Source: Hirundichthys speculiger (taxonomy: Eukaryota; Chordata; Actinopteri; Beloniformes; Exocoetidae). Taken from it: DNA of 64,000 nt. Shown here piece after piece: positions 45,201-56,800 of the stretch; positions within the stretch are counted from its first letter, which is position 1; the number at the start of each line of letters is the position of its first letter. The DNA lies in assembly GCA_018398805.1 (NCBI GenBank), contig JAGFBZ010002117.1:382001-446000 (forward strand), written 5' to 3'. Under the pieces are notes generated by a model that searched no databases, was not told the origin of the DNA, and saw only the letters and a program-made list of their open reading frames with translations. A program made the translations under genes and the position numbers.

Positions 45201-47199
45201 AACGTCAGGAGTTGCCAGTTTCTGGTGCTTTTGATGGTGAAACAGCTGCTCAACAGTCGTTCTGAAGAAAAGGTGTTTGTCAAGTCAAGAGAGCTTGAGC
45301 ACCACGTGGAGCGTACGCGTGCACGTACCACCTCAGGAAGACTGTAGATTGGCAGAATCAACGCTCCGACGTAATTTAGGGTAATTTAGGTAATTTACCT
45401 GCAGCCATTTGTACAGTTGGACTCAAATTCTCGTTAACAGCTATAAACGTTGAACCAAACCTCTGAAGACGGTGGATTTGTTCTTGATGTTATTTCAGCA
45501 GTTATTTTCTGGTATAAGTCACCAGTAACTAACAAACACAGCTCTGAAACTCAACACTGATAACGTCTACACTTGCAAATCTGGAAACATGGAAGAGTGG
45601 TCCGTGGAGAGCCTCTGAGGTTTAGGCGGTGATTCATGGGCCTGGCGTTCTGCTCCTGTGTGTCCACAGCCGTGAGCTTTGGATGACGCAGGAGAACAGG
45701 CTGACTTACAGACCGAACTGAAACGACGACAACAGTCAACAGACGAATGTGGCTGTTGCATCACTCCGACTTGTTGGCGTGTATTTTTAGGTTTGCACGG
45801 ACCTGCAAACGGGATGAAAGCCACTTTGTTTTGAACATGCCATTATGTCATTTGTCTGAATAAAGACTGCTTTCCATCAGGCCTCGCAGTTTGGCCCAGA
45901 GTGAGTGTAATGTTGATGCTGACCGCATCAACAACGTTGGAACGTCTTCCTGCGGTCGTCCAGCCACACCTGGAGGATGCTCCGACCGCTCGCCGTCTGC
46001 CTCGTCAGGAGTCATTGCTACACATCCATAAGTCCTGCCGCAGCAGCGGGGGTTGGGGGGTTACAGGATGTGAAGGGAATTTCACATTTGCTCTTTCAAA
46101 AGGCACGAGAGATGAAAGCTTGCACGCTTCTTAGACAAACCTGATAAAGCTCTGTGGCAAAAAGTGACGGAAATAAAGTCGGAAACGGGAAATTCTTTTG
46201 GATGTTTGGATGTACCCAGATTTTATTTTTAAATCTGCTTTTGATTGTAATGTCTTCAAAGGAGACATTCTGCCTTTTTTTTTCCTTTTAGTTTTAGAAA
46301 CGTTGATTCATTGTGCTGTGTCCTGAATGAAAAGTCACACTTGCGTTGATGCGGTACGAATCTTCCTCTCTGACCAGGGTCTTTACAGCTCTGCAACTGT
46401 ATGAACTGAAAGTAATTCTCCGTGTTCTTTTATCTGGTACCACTGACGAGACTAGAAACAAAGAGTTTAATTAACAATGATGAATACAAAGATTCAATGT
46501 GCCATGCAGAATATTTTAATCGGCCGATTGATGCATTGCCTTAACACCGCAGAGAGATGCCAGGAAATGCATCCAGAATAGTAAAGTCTCTCTGTTTTTA
46601 AAGCTCCAAAGAGGCGGATCCTCGCATTCTTCTGAGTTTATTGCGCTTTGTCTCAGAATCCAGGTGGCTGACAGCTCTGAATCGCAGGTCCAGACACATG
46701 CAGTTGTGTTTGTCCAGGAGATGAGATGTAACTAAATGTGTTATCTGTGCAGGTCAGGAAGTCAGGATGTTCCAGTCGTTTAGGTCGTAAACTGAGGACT
46801 CATAAAAGCAGCCAGCATTGCCACAAACAATAAAGTTTTAGCTTTAACAGTTAAAACAGTTCTCTAAGTTAATCCTAAATCCTAACAGAACTATATGAAG
46901 AGAAATGGACGAACCCTCTGTGATGTCACCAGTACGTTTCTGATCACTGGTTCTGAAGTTTTGAAGGCAGTTTTCTCGTCGGCAGGAAATTACTCCATTC
47001 AATACCAAATCATCCAAGAATGACCAAATGGGCAGAACGAACGAGCCCGGCAGTCAGATGGACCACGCTGAAAGTAACTGGGTTCCCACGAGGCACCTAT
47101 TTTAACTTAGCTCACATTAACCTGTGACGCCATTTATCCTGGTTTAATCCCTCTGCATTTCATGACATCTGAAATGAGGAATGGCCATGAAGGGATTGC
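45201..47199. other. No gene seen
   Basis: Frames near 45.55-45.9 kb and 45.9-46.1 kb carry no recognisable domain and no supporting splice sites. Confidence 0.35.
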
Positions 47200-47204
47200 C
47201 TCGA

Positions 47205-47860
47205 GATGAGGCCTGCTGGAGCCACCAGAGCTGCCGACGGCTGCTGCTGTTGGACTGCAGCTGCAGCCCAGACCCTGGTTGAAGGTGGCTCCAGCAGACC
47301 CTGTAGCTTCAGCCCAGACCCCGTAGCTGCCTGCTGAAGCTACCTTCACCCAGGGTCTGGACTGCAGCTGCAACCAAGACCCCGCAGCTGCAGCCCCGCA
47401 GCTGCAGCCCCGCAGCTGCAGCCCAGACCCTGGCTGCTGAAGCACTGACCACCTTAACCCGGGGAGCTGGACTGCAGCTGCAGCCTGTAGCTGCCTGCTG
47501 TAGCCGCCTTAACCTGGGGGTTGGACTGCAGCTGCAGCCCAGACCCTGGTTGAAGGTGGCTTCAGCAGACCCTGCAGCTGCAGCCCAGACCCCGTAGCTG
47601 CCTGCTGAAGCCACCTTCACCCAGGGTCTGGACTGCAGCTGCAACCAAGACCCCGCAGCTGCAGCCCAGACCCTGGAGCTGGCTGCTAAAGCACTGACCA
47701 CCTTAACCTGGGGGTTGGACTGCAGCTGCAGCCCAGACCCTGGAGCTGCCTGCTGAAGCCACCTTCACCCAGGGTCTGGACTGCAGCTGCAACTCAAACC
47801 CTGCAGTTGGACTGCAGCTGCAGCCCAGACCCACCTTCACCCGGGTGCTTCCAGCTCGGC
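47205..47860. repeat. CTGCAGCTGCAG-rich minisatellite with ~271-bp higher-order period
   Basis: The array is built from GGACTGCAGCTGCAGCCCAG, ACCCTGG, CACCTTCACCCAGGGTCTG and GCCTGCTGAAGC blocks. The joint AGACCCTGGTTGAAGG appears near 47270 and again 271 bp later. The unit is largely free of stops on the minus strand, producing Ala/Ser/Gln-rich repeats that should not be taken as a protein. Confidence 0.9.
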
Positions 47861-47960
47861 CCCTGACCAGAGGCTGTCGGGCGACTGGCAGTCGCTCTCG
47901 GTGGAAGGCTGATGCGACTGCCGCCTCAACTCTCAGGCTCTTCGGTGGTTTTCTCCTCAA

Positions 47961-49073
47961 GTCTGCTATAAAAGAAAAATAAAAAAAGATTTTCTTTTTT
48001 CATCTTCATCTTTATCATCCCTGAGAGGTAGTTTGATGTGCAGCCAGCAGAGACACATGCAAACCACAGAGCGACGACGCCTGCTGGAAGGTTCACGTGC
48101 TCGCTAAAGTAACAAGGATGGACATGAACTGCTGCTGTTTCACAGAAATGTTCCCTCCTGTAAGCTGAGCTATCAAACGTTCCTCCCTAAGCTTGGCTCT
48201 GTTTCCTTTTAACTTCATCTGTCCATTAGAGAACAAACACAGAGGCCGACCTGGCCCAGATTAAATTTACTTTACTGTACTTTATTTTGCTCCTGATTGA
48301 AATTCGGGACCTTCCAAAACCATCTAGTTTTCTCAACATTTTGCTCATGTGTAAAAACATGCATCTTCATAGATTTCTGTTTAACTTTTAGACTCCTCAG
48401 ACACAAACATGAATTACCTGTTCAGCTCACCTGCTTCAGCACATTTCATCTTCCCTGCGAAAGCTCGAAGGAGAAGTTGCTGATTGCAGCTGCAAGTAAC
48501 CCGACGTCCTTTTTTTAAAAAAGAGGTCATATTTAATTATGCTGCATCAATCATTTTGTCAGGGTAAGTGCTTTTTTAAGCGTGTGCATCTCATTTCCGG
48601 TACACTTTAACTTATCAGCAGCTCCGGGAAACTGATACGATGACTGAAAATGTGAGGTTTTCATGTTTTTCCACAGAAGAAACTGAAGTTTCATGCAGCA
48701 TATTTGACTGAGGCAGTGATTTGAGACTAAAAGCATCGCAGTCCCAGACGCTACTGACGTTTCCGTCCTTGTTTACTGGGAGGCTTCACCTGTGTTACCT
48801 GCCTGGAGCTCATCTTTCTGCAGGACATGAGACAAGTTACAGAGCGAGTGAATGTTTAGTTATTCAATGACTGATTTATTATGGGATGAGTGACAGCTGG
48901 TGGGATGTACAGTAGGTGTATTGTAGACTCTCCATACAGGTGAAACCCTGCTGGTGGGAAAGAGAAAAAGAATAAAATGACAAACTATCTGGTCAGATCC
49001 TCCTGTGTTTCCTCCGTCACGATGCAGATCAGTGCAGCCGCTTCAGAAGTACGTCATTGATCAGACGTGTCCA
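47961..49073. other. No gene or named repeat seen
   Basis: Ordinary mixed sequence on both strands. Confidence 0.35.
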
Positions 49074-50252
49074 CACTCAAAAAAAGGAACTTGGCAGACT
49101 GTTAAATTAACAAAAGCTCAACATTTAGCCTTGACATCATCATTTTAAGTTCACGTCATGAGCATAATTATATGAAGTCAGACTGAAGTGATAGCAAGCA
49201 ACTACACATGAAAAAGGTCTGATCGAGTTGAGACAAGAGTCGATCAAGTTAAGGCAACAAGTCGACCTCTCGGCCCCTGGAAATCACGGAAGTTATCGCG
49301 AGACTTCGCAGTAGACCGTTGGAAAGACTCATCTGGAACCTGTGCAGGTAAGGGTAAACTGTAATCTGGCACCATCCATCTAAATGCCAGTGCAGTCCCA
49401 TACAGACACACTACCATCTGTCAGTCTGTCACTTTCCCTTAGTTTTGTCTATTTGTCATGATTGAATTTGAATAGACTTCAAATCTTGACTTCCACCATG
49501 CGGTGTCCTGAACCTTCCAATATATAACAATGTGATATCAACAAGAGATTCTTCTCTTGGGAGTACAATACCAAATTTAAATATTACCTCCCAATATAAT
49601 GAAATTCTGGTTATAAAGGGTTTGCAGCAAAATATTGCAGTGATCTGGCAGGTCCTTCTGGGTCGTTTCCCAGCATCCTTTGCAGCCCTGGATGTTTAGG
49701 TGTTTATCTGTGTTAATTTGTTAGCTATTTGATTTAATGCTGCCATGTAAAGTCTGTTGCTGGTTTGACCCCCTGTTGATTCAGACCCCTTACATTTAAC
49801 ATGTTAATTTGTGTCACCCTGAGTTAAGTCTGTCTGTGTTCGAATCACTACCCGTGAGTTTGTTTAACAAAGTGTGTAAAATAAAACTTGCACCATGTAA
49901 AATCAGAAGGTTGATTAAATAATCCTTGTACCTGTGCTAAGACTGCCAGGTGTTGCAGACCAGGATCTGCTACATAATTATAACACAGCTACAACAGAGC
50001 TCACAAGAGTTAGCCACCAGCAAATAGCACATGATGCCAATTTGCACACTCAAAAAATGACTTTTTGGATGAATTTAAAAAAAAAAACATGGAAATACTT
50101 TCCACGTGAATAAATTGTGTCCTTCCAACCTTATTTAATTCAGTCAACCAAACTTAATTTACTTGAGTCGTTCCATATCATGTTGATGGTGTTGCTTCAG
50201 CTCATCATGAATTGAAGCAACACCATCAACATGAGTTGGATTTTTTTGAGTG
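49074..50252. mobile_element. Possible DNA transposon with CACTCAAAAAA ends
   Basis: The left end CACTCAAAAAAA and right end TTTTTTTGAGTG are inverted. A second CACTCAAAAAATGACTTTTT occurs near 50047, and an internal palindrome (ATGTTGATGGTGTTGCTTCA and its inverse) lies at 50177-50232. No matching target duplication is seen, so boundaries are tentative. Confidence 0.5.
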
Positions 50253-51420
50253 CAAGGAGCGTGATAAGATTCAGCTTCTTAAGATTCAGCTTCATGAAGG
50301 GGAAAAGACGGTGAGGGGGACAAAACCTGCTTCTTCTTCTTCACTTCTGTTTTGCTGTATTTCACATGTTGTTCGGATGGATGTGCGGACATGTGAGTAA
50401 TCCTCCTGAAACACCGCAGCCGAGAGGCATTGAGAGGAGGTGTGACTCCGCGTCAGTGTTTAAAAGGTGGCATGAATGTAAATGTTTGAGGGGCCTGGAC
50501 AGCTCCGTCAGTTTACACCCTCACAACTGTGACTGGTGGACTCCTCTCACTGTCAGCGCAACAACACTGCTCAGAAAACTATAGTCTGGAGTTGCTCTTC
50601 ACGCCTCGAGCTTCACTGCAGAGGAGCATCTGAGACACCTGTGAAGTTCCAGCTGTGATTCTGGTCCCAGACATCAGGGCTGAAGGTTGCTGATGCTGCC
50701 GGTGCTAAATCTGTCCAGTCTGGTTCTGAAGTCTCATGCCGGGGTCATCTTTGTCCCTGGCGCTGATTAATGCATTTGGTTTCTGGAGTGACAACACAAA
50801 CATTTAGATATTGTTGTGTCCTCTTCATTTGTCCTAACATTCAGATGTCAGAAAAAAAACAACAACAACAAAAAAAAACTACTGACTGAATTTCAGCGCT
50901 GCTTTTACTCAGTTAGCTTCTTCTTTGTTTTGTTTGGCATTTCAGTGTCATACACAGATTGATTCACCTCAGAAAAAAAGCTTTTTTCATTTTGATCTTC
51001 CACTTCCAATCTAATGCAAAAACTGACTGACATGTTATTTTTTTAATGAGACACTGACCTCTTGTGGCCATAAACTAAACAACACCTTCTAAGTCCTGAA
51101 TGATGAGGAAGCTTATTCTTATCTTCACTTTCTTGCGGTTTCAGAGAACATGAAGCTTTGAACAGATCTAGATTCCCCCTGAAATAAATCTGTCCCAGTG
51201 TCACCTGACTTTATGTTTAATCGACTAGTTTCGTTACATTTAGTTTATGAGTCACTGCAAACACTCTTTAAAATGATATGTGAGCTCCAAAGCTGTTGAA
51301 TACATTTTGGATACTTATTCATTTCTGGACATTTATTTTCAGTCATTTTTTAAAGCATTTCTATTTTCTCCACCTGAACTGTTGAGGATTAACTGCAGCT
51401 CTTGTAAATCTTTTTATTAC
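50253..51420. other. No gene seen
   Basis: Mixed to AT-rich sequence; frames lack recognisable domains. Confidence 0.35.
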
Positions 51421-51850
51421 CCTCCGCCAAGGAGGTTATGTTTTTGCCGGCGTTTATTTCTCTGTCTGTGTTCAAGATAGCTCAAAAAAGTTATGGATCA
51501 ATTTTGATGAAATTTTCAGGAGTCGTCAGAAATGTGAAAAGGAAGAACTGATTTCATTTTGGGTGTGATCCGGAACAAATCCTGGATTCTGGATCACTTT
51601 CAAATTTTCGATAACATTGCGGTCAATGGGGCCGAAAATTTTGTTTCGCAATATCTCCGTTAATTATTGCCCAAAACTCATGAAGTTTCACTCAGGGATT
51701 GACATTGGGAACCTCTATCAAATTTCAAAGGTTGATCCAGATCTGATCCAGAAGGCAGATTTTATTGCACCTTCTTGGATCTATGGAGGTCCAACCTGGT
51801 ACCAGCAGCGTGGACCTGATGAAGTGGCTGCTGAGAGTATAAAATTTAAT
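51421..51850 (+). repeat. CCTCCGCCAAGGAGG-headed dispersed repeat
   Basis: The palindromic head CCTCCGCCAAGGAGG is followed by TTATGTTTTTGCCGGCGTTT and AAAAGTTATGGATCAATTTTG. This sequence type is widespread in fish and other aquatic animal genomes. Its superfamily is uncertain to me, and the right end is not clear. Confidence 0.6.
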
Positions 51851-52087
51851 GTAGGAGTAAAATGTTTTAAATAAAAAAAACAAAAAACAAACAACTTATT
51901 TCCATGAATTCTGTATCAACTTAATACCCAAAATAGTTCATATGTGGTAAAAATAAAAATTAATACAAGATAAATAACAGTAATTGCTTTATTTATTATA
52001 ATGTATTTTTGATTTAATTTTTTAATTAGTTGTTATTGTATAATTATTATTTTAATATAATTATTTTGCAGGTATGGTTATATAATG

Positions 52088-52108
52088 TATTATTATTATT
52101 ATTATTAC
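52088..52108. repeat. (ATT)n microsatellite
   Basis: Seven tandem ATT units, followed by ACAGGGGTGATAG, the start of an element whose other relative is the inverse motif near 55730-55757. Confidence 0.85.
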
Positions 52109-52571
52109 AGGGGTGATAGTAAAAAAAAATCCTGAGCCTGAACTTTTTTCCCTGGGAGGTAAGGGAGCCCCTAAGCCAAGATATATGCCCCGATCAACAC
52201 AATTGTCATTTTTTGTCCTCTTAGGGCCTGATTTACTAAAGGTTTGCGTGCGTAAAAACGTGTGCAAACTTGACATCACCCGCAAACCAATGCGCAAGCT
52301 GATTTACTAACAGCGTGCAAAGAGGACTGCGCCTCTCAAATCAGCAAAATAGCACACGCTGTTCATTTAGTACTTTTGCCCTGATGAATAAACAATATGG
52401 GGCGTACCCGCCAGAAAGCGCTAAATACTGGGAGGGGAAAATGCAAATAGGTTCATTTACCACACGCAATGAGATTTACCAACCCTGAAAGTAATTGCGG
52501 GGATTGTGATTGCGTCTGTATTTAGTACGTTCTCGAATGGAAGGTGCTAATCTGCTCAGCATTACGCACCG

Positions 52572-52720
52572 ATGGCTGCTGTTATTGTGGCAAGGAGGCG
52601 ACATCGCCAAAATCAAAGAATACGCAGAGAGAGAGTCTTTCGGACTCGTGTAAATTTGTTTGCACATGCAAAAGGAGAAATATTTTATTTGAATGTTAAA
52701 TCGAGTATTATTAAGCAAAA
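52572..52720 (+). pseudogene. Truncated Harbinger transposase N terminus, copy 2
   Basis: Starts MAAVIVARRRHRQNQR as in copy 1 and diverges into repeat sequence after about 50 codons. No catalytic DDE residues remain. Confidence 0.6.
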
Positions 52721-52830
52721 GGTGCCACAGGAGGCACCAGGGTTTCCGTTGTCTGGTAATTGCTGGACTTTGTCTGGTAAAATATGCGGAAGTCCGGGAT
52801 TTTATAATCTCTCCGGTCAAAATGTCCGGT

Positions 52831-52961
52831 GAAAAACGCCTTCTCCCAGAGGAGCTGGTGGAAGCGGCCGGGGGATCTGGACCTCTGAAGCTGCTGCCCC
52901 AGCGACCCGACTTCGGATAAGCGGAAGCTAATGGATGGATGGATAGATGGATGGATGGATT
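52831..52961 (+). mobile_element. Rex3 LINE 3'-end fragment nested in Harbinger copy 2
   Basis: Reads LLPQRPDFG then TAA, as at the end of the Rex3 ORF, followed by GGAT repeats at 52932-52960. Confidence 0.82.
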
Positions 52962-53121
52962 TTATGAAAAAACATATACTTTTTTTACGAATGAGTAGTG
53001 TGTGAGGACGAGTCGGCTCCAGCCACAGCTCCACTCATTGATGCCACAGCTGCGCGCAGAGACGCATCTCCGTAATGACAGCGCTCCGCGGTTTTGGAGG
53101 CTTGAACTTCTCAACGGCCAC

Positions 53122-53418
53122 TTAACCACCCGTCTTGTTTGCCGAAGTTTTATTAAAGGCCACTTTTTCTTTAGTTCTTCTTCGCCTTATATCTTGCCAC
53201 CTTCTTTTAACCTCATCTGCCGTTCTTTTTGTCTTACCAACTGCATTTATTCTATCGCAGATTTTCTCCCATATTGCGTTTCTTTTGGTGATGTTTAAAT
53301 TTCTTTGCTGTAGTTCATGAATGTGTTTATTTGCCTCTTCCACTAATATCTCTAACTCCAACTCGTCAAATTTCATTTTGCGCTTGCGTCTATCCTGCTT
53401 TCCATCCAGACTCTCCAT
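53122..53418 (-). CDS. Harbinger accessory Myb/SANT-like protein, copy 2 (98 aa)
   Basis: Intact frame nearly identical to 868-1161, with an extra codon in the QDIRRRRTKEK region. It has the same AIWEKICDRINAVGK and EVKRRWQDIR helices. The preserved frame in both copies, while the transposase is gone, reflects youth of the family or selection during past mobilisation; the data do not separate these. Confidence 0.75.
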   Translation of the reverse strand: MESLDGKQDRRKRKMKFDELELEILVEEANKHIHELQQRNLNITKRNAIWEKICDRINAVGKTKRTADEVKRRWQDIRRRRTKEKVAFNKTSANKTGG

Positions 53419-53598
53419 GGCGCAAACCTTAAGACACGCAACACCTCATTTAAATACTGCGGTTTGCACCCGTTATCAATTGCGCGAGCATTCTTAGTTG
53501 ATCACCCGCAAAACACACAACAACAGCATGCGCAAACTTTTTCAGTGCACACGCAATTTAGTACTCTTTATTTAGGATCTTAGTAAATCAGGCCCTTA

Positions 53599-54403
53599 AA
53601 GTGTAAGTCTGGTGTAAATTGACCCATGGTCCTGTTGTTCAAGCTCACCACATGCAGCCCATAGAAAACAGAATGAGACAATCGAACAACATAGGCCAGG
53701 GGTGTGATTCCCTGGGACAACATTTTGATAAAAATTTCATTAAATTGAATATTCTGATGACTTTTGTAGATTTCCAGACATGAGATGAACAAACCCAATA
53801 CAAGCCTATATTACAGTAGCATCTTAATTGTGGAGAGCATCAGAGCTCTTGGGACCCTGGGCCTGGTAGGCCTGTTCAGTAATCCATCCCTGCTTTTAAC
53901 TAGTCACTTACCTGCATGCATATTGCTTGTATAGCACACTGATACTACGGATACTACAGCCATACTAAAAAATTATAATACTCAAAAGTAAACTAGAAAT
54001 TGAATTAATCAATGAATATTGGATTTGTTTACAGTATTGATTAGGAGCCATTGACAAAAGGGCATGAGCAAGGAGACATTCAATTTTCTGAAAAATATGC
54101 ACCATTTATTCTAAATATTTTTTGAAACAGCCACAGTGCAACAAACAAGTGAAATTAAGAGAACAATAAGTCTCAAGCATTTAAAGTGCTTCAAGACAAT
54201 TTGATATTAAGAGAACTATAAGTAGCAATCATTTAAAGTGCTTCAAGGACTAAAAAACAATGAGAAATAAATAAAATAAAATGAAAAAATAAGCAAATAC
54301 TGTTTACTACACAAAACCTTACACAACACTCAACATTTGTTCATTCAAAATAAGTTGCTATTAAACTGTAAATTCTGGTGAGATGCCGTGTGTAATAAGA
54401 TAG
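53599..54403. other. No gene seen
   Basis: AT-rich sequence, possibly belonging to the 3' part of the degraded element represented by the 54970-55221 frame. No domain recognised. Confidence 0.3.
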
Positions 54404-54411
54404 CCTGCATG

Positions 54412-54756
54412 CAGGGCTGGACTGGGACCAAAAAATGGCCCGGGCATTTTTGGTCCCTGGCGGCCCTCCATACACCGGGGACATACTGCGTTGACATCAG
54501 CGCAGCACTGGAGCGCTTGTCTGATTACCTGTCAGCGTCTCTTTCTTGAGTTTGTTGAGTGTGTGTCGTCGTCGTCCCCCGCCCCCCCCCCCCCCTCGGA
54601 GATTTTTATGAGCCGAGTACCAGTCCGTTACCGTCGCGGTCAATAAAAACTATATAATTTTTTTTTTTTTTTTTTATGACAGACCTGGGCCGGCCCACAG
54701 ATGTGCGTCGGCCCACCGGGCATTGCCCGGTACGCCCGATGGCCAGTCCATGCCTG
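54412..54756. mobile_element. hAT-type MITE with perfect 8-bp duplication
   Basis: CCTGCATG is duplicated at 54404-54411 and 54757-54764. Ends CAGGGCTGGACTGGG and, inverted, CAGGCATGGACTGG; both carry GGCCCGGGCA-like subterminal motifs. Contains poly-C and poly-T runs. Confidence 0.88.
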
Positions 54757-54969
54757 CCTGCATGCTGCCTCGAGACAGACAGATGTGTAAGGGCGAGTTT
54801 ATCCTCCGCTAATTTCTTGCACAGCGTGACGAGTGATAGTAAACGACAGATCATTCTCGGCAATAAAGGAGCACAGCCGAATTTTTAAATCAGCCATGCG
54901 ATCTGTCATTGAGGGTTGGATCTCTGCTGTGGCTGATGCCCCCGGCAAACGTAAAGTGTGTTGAATTGC

Positions 54970-55221
54970 TCATGAAGCTGCTTGGTGACTAGCGTCTAAC
55001 TCGTGCCGTGGCAGCACTTTTTTCCCACTAGTTCCATATAATATTTTCCTTGCGCAAAAAGTGCAGAAACATGCTCCTGGTTGGCGAAGATTCTGGCACC
55101 AGCTCCCAAAGGGCTTTCCGTCTCTGCCTACCTCCTCAATCCAAGACCAACGCCATTTGTTTTTTATATCTTTGTCGACAACTTTGGTGTCTTCCCCTGG
55201 CTTCATAAAATTGCACTCCAT
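54970..55221 (-). pseudogene. Probable transposase N-terminal zinc-finger fragment
   Basis: The minus-strand frame reads KNKWRWSWIEEVGRDGKPFG, then a Cys pair in CFCTFCARKILYGTSGKK and His in PRHELDASHQAA, a C-x2-C..H..H layout like BED-type fingers of some hAT transposases. The aromatic NKWRWSW start also fits. The rest of a transposase is not found downstream. Upstream, near 55730, sits an ACAGGGGTGATAG end. Best read as a TE remnant. Confidence 0.45.
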
Positions 55222-56084
55222 GCCTCCACGCTGCCAAACACATTCCTAATGTGTACACAAACACAATCGCACGTGAAGTGACTGCTGAATGGTCTGAGGC
55301 CGTTGACTCGCTGTTTTGGTAGGAAACAGATCCAGGGCGAGAGAGAGTCCGTCGAAATAAAAGCACCAACCTAATAAAATACGGTGAAACTCTTTCATTT
55401 AAGGAATATAACTTACAGGAAAGTCCAAGAGCCATTAAGTTGACCGTTTGCTTTTATTGTATTACAAGTTGATTTCTATTTTATGCGTTTTATGTTGTTG
55501 AACACATTTATTTTGGTGATTTCGGTTAACAGCCTGGAGCCTGGTGACGCGAGGCTAGAATCAATCTGATTGGCCAAAACCCAAGACACTATTACCGATT
55601 GGCTTAAGTATGACTACTGGTGTGGTTTTGAGTGAAATCGCCTCTCGGATCTACGCGAACGGCAAACCTGATTTTATTTTTTTTTTTCTCGCAAACACCT
55701 CGGTATGCCGGAAATCCGGCGTGACGCCGGAGCGCTATCACCCCTGTTATTAGCAGTAGTAGTGAATTAAATGGCAACAAATAAAGTGAAAGCAGGCAGT
55801 AACAGCTGGAACGGCTCCTGTCCTCCATGTGACCCTTTACCTGGTAGAAGTGAGAACTGGTCCTGGGTTCTGGTAAAACGGCGGTATGTTTGGGTTACAG
55901 CAGTAGAGCAAAGGTCTTAACTGGAGAATGAATGCATGAATGACTTTCTTTCATTTCTTATCCGTTTCATTCAATTAATTTAATGTAATCTTGTCCTCTA
56001 AAGTCCACATCAGTAGGTCTGTGATTGGGGTCTGAGAACTTTCTGAAATGTTTTGATTAAAAAACATGTCTTCCTCTGAAGCCG

Positions 56085-56800
56085 TCATAAATTGAGTGAG
56101 TCTGATATTCGTACCACCATCGTGCTCCAAAGTGGTTTAACTCAAACCTGACAGAGGGAACCATTTCTGCTAACAATGTTAAAGGTGGGGTAGGTGTTGT
56201 TTGAAAAACGGTTCCAGCAATCCAACTCAAGTGAGATTTTGAAAATATACACTCCCTCCCTCCTCCCAAAGGCTCCGCCTCCTCCTCTTCAGCTCACCCC
56301 TCGAAACCACGCCTTCACATGATTCACGACTGCATGAACCATAGGGAGGGAGGGAGGGAGGGGTGATATTTGATGGACGTATTAGGCAGCCAATCAAAAT
56401 AGTGATGATCACTTTTTTGATTGGTCAGAGTTTTTCTCTGATTATACCTTCTAGACTGGACCAAAATGTTTAGTTTTTTTTGCAAACATTTTATTTCAGT
56501 GGGTGCAATGGGAATGTGAAAAGGTTTTCAGGCAATATTGTAAAAAGTGTTGCAAAAAAACAACACCCACCCCACCTTTAAATGCTCTTCTTCTGCAGCT
56601 CCTTTGACTTGTGGGGTTCCTCAAGGCTCTATTATGGGCCCCCTGCTGTTGTTCATGTTTGGGAAATGTAATATCTCATTCCAGCTAAATGCTGATGATA
56701 TCCAGATCTATTTACCTGTTGAGTCTGATAGCGAAGGTTTATTATTAAACTGTCTGGGATGTAACATACAGACACACAGAGGGCCAAAAACCAACAGTTG
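56085..56800 (+). mobile_element. L2-type LINE reverse transcriptase fragment, split by a MITE
   Basis: The right piece (56582-56800) reads SSSAAPLTCGVPQGSIMGPL and LNADDIQIYLPVESDSE, the GVPQGS and ADD boxes of an L2-clade RT. The left piece (about 56085-56178) reads RAPKWFNSNLTEGTISANN, which normally just precedes it. The TTAA-flanked MITE separates them. No full LINE is present. Confidence 0.8.
56179..56581. mobile_element. TTAA-flanked MITE, shorter form
   Basis: Ends TTAAAGGTGGGGTAGGTGTT and AACACCCACCCCACCTTTAA are near-exact inverted repeats. It interrupts the L2 frame. Related to 35123-35983 but lacking the middle. Confidence 0.85.

Larger units (their letters stand above)
52224..53595 (-). 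mobile_element. Harbinger-derived DNA transposon, copy 2
   Basis: GGGCCTGATTTACTAA ends, with TTA at 52221-52223 and 53596-53598. The content is that of copy 1 (691-2133) in reverse order: transposase start (+), nested CAGGGTTTCC piece, Rex3 fragment, then the Myb-like ORF (-). It is 71 bp shorter, mainly from loss between the nested piece and Rex3. Confidence 0.9.

Noticed and set aside
47134..47960. Long Ala/Ser/Gln-rich minus-strand frames
   Set aside because: They lie within the CTGCAG minisatellite and result from its period; no start context, splice sites or domain.
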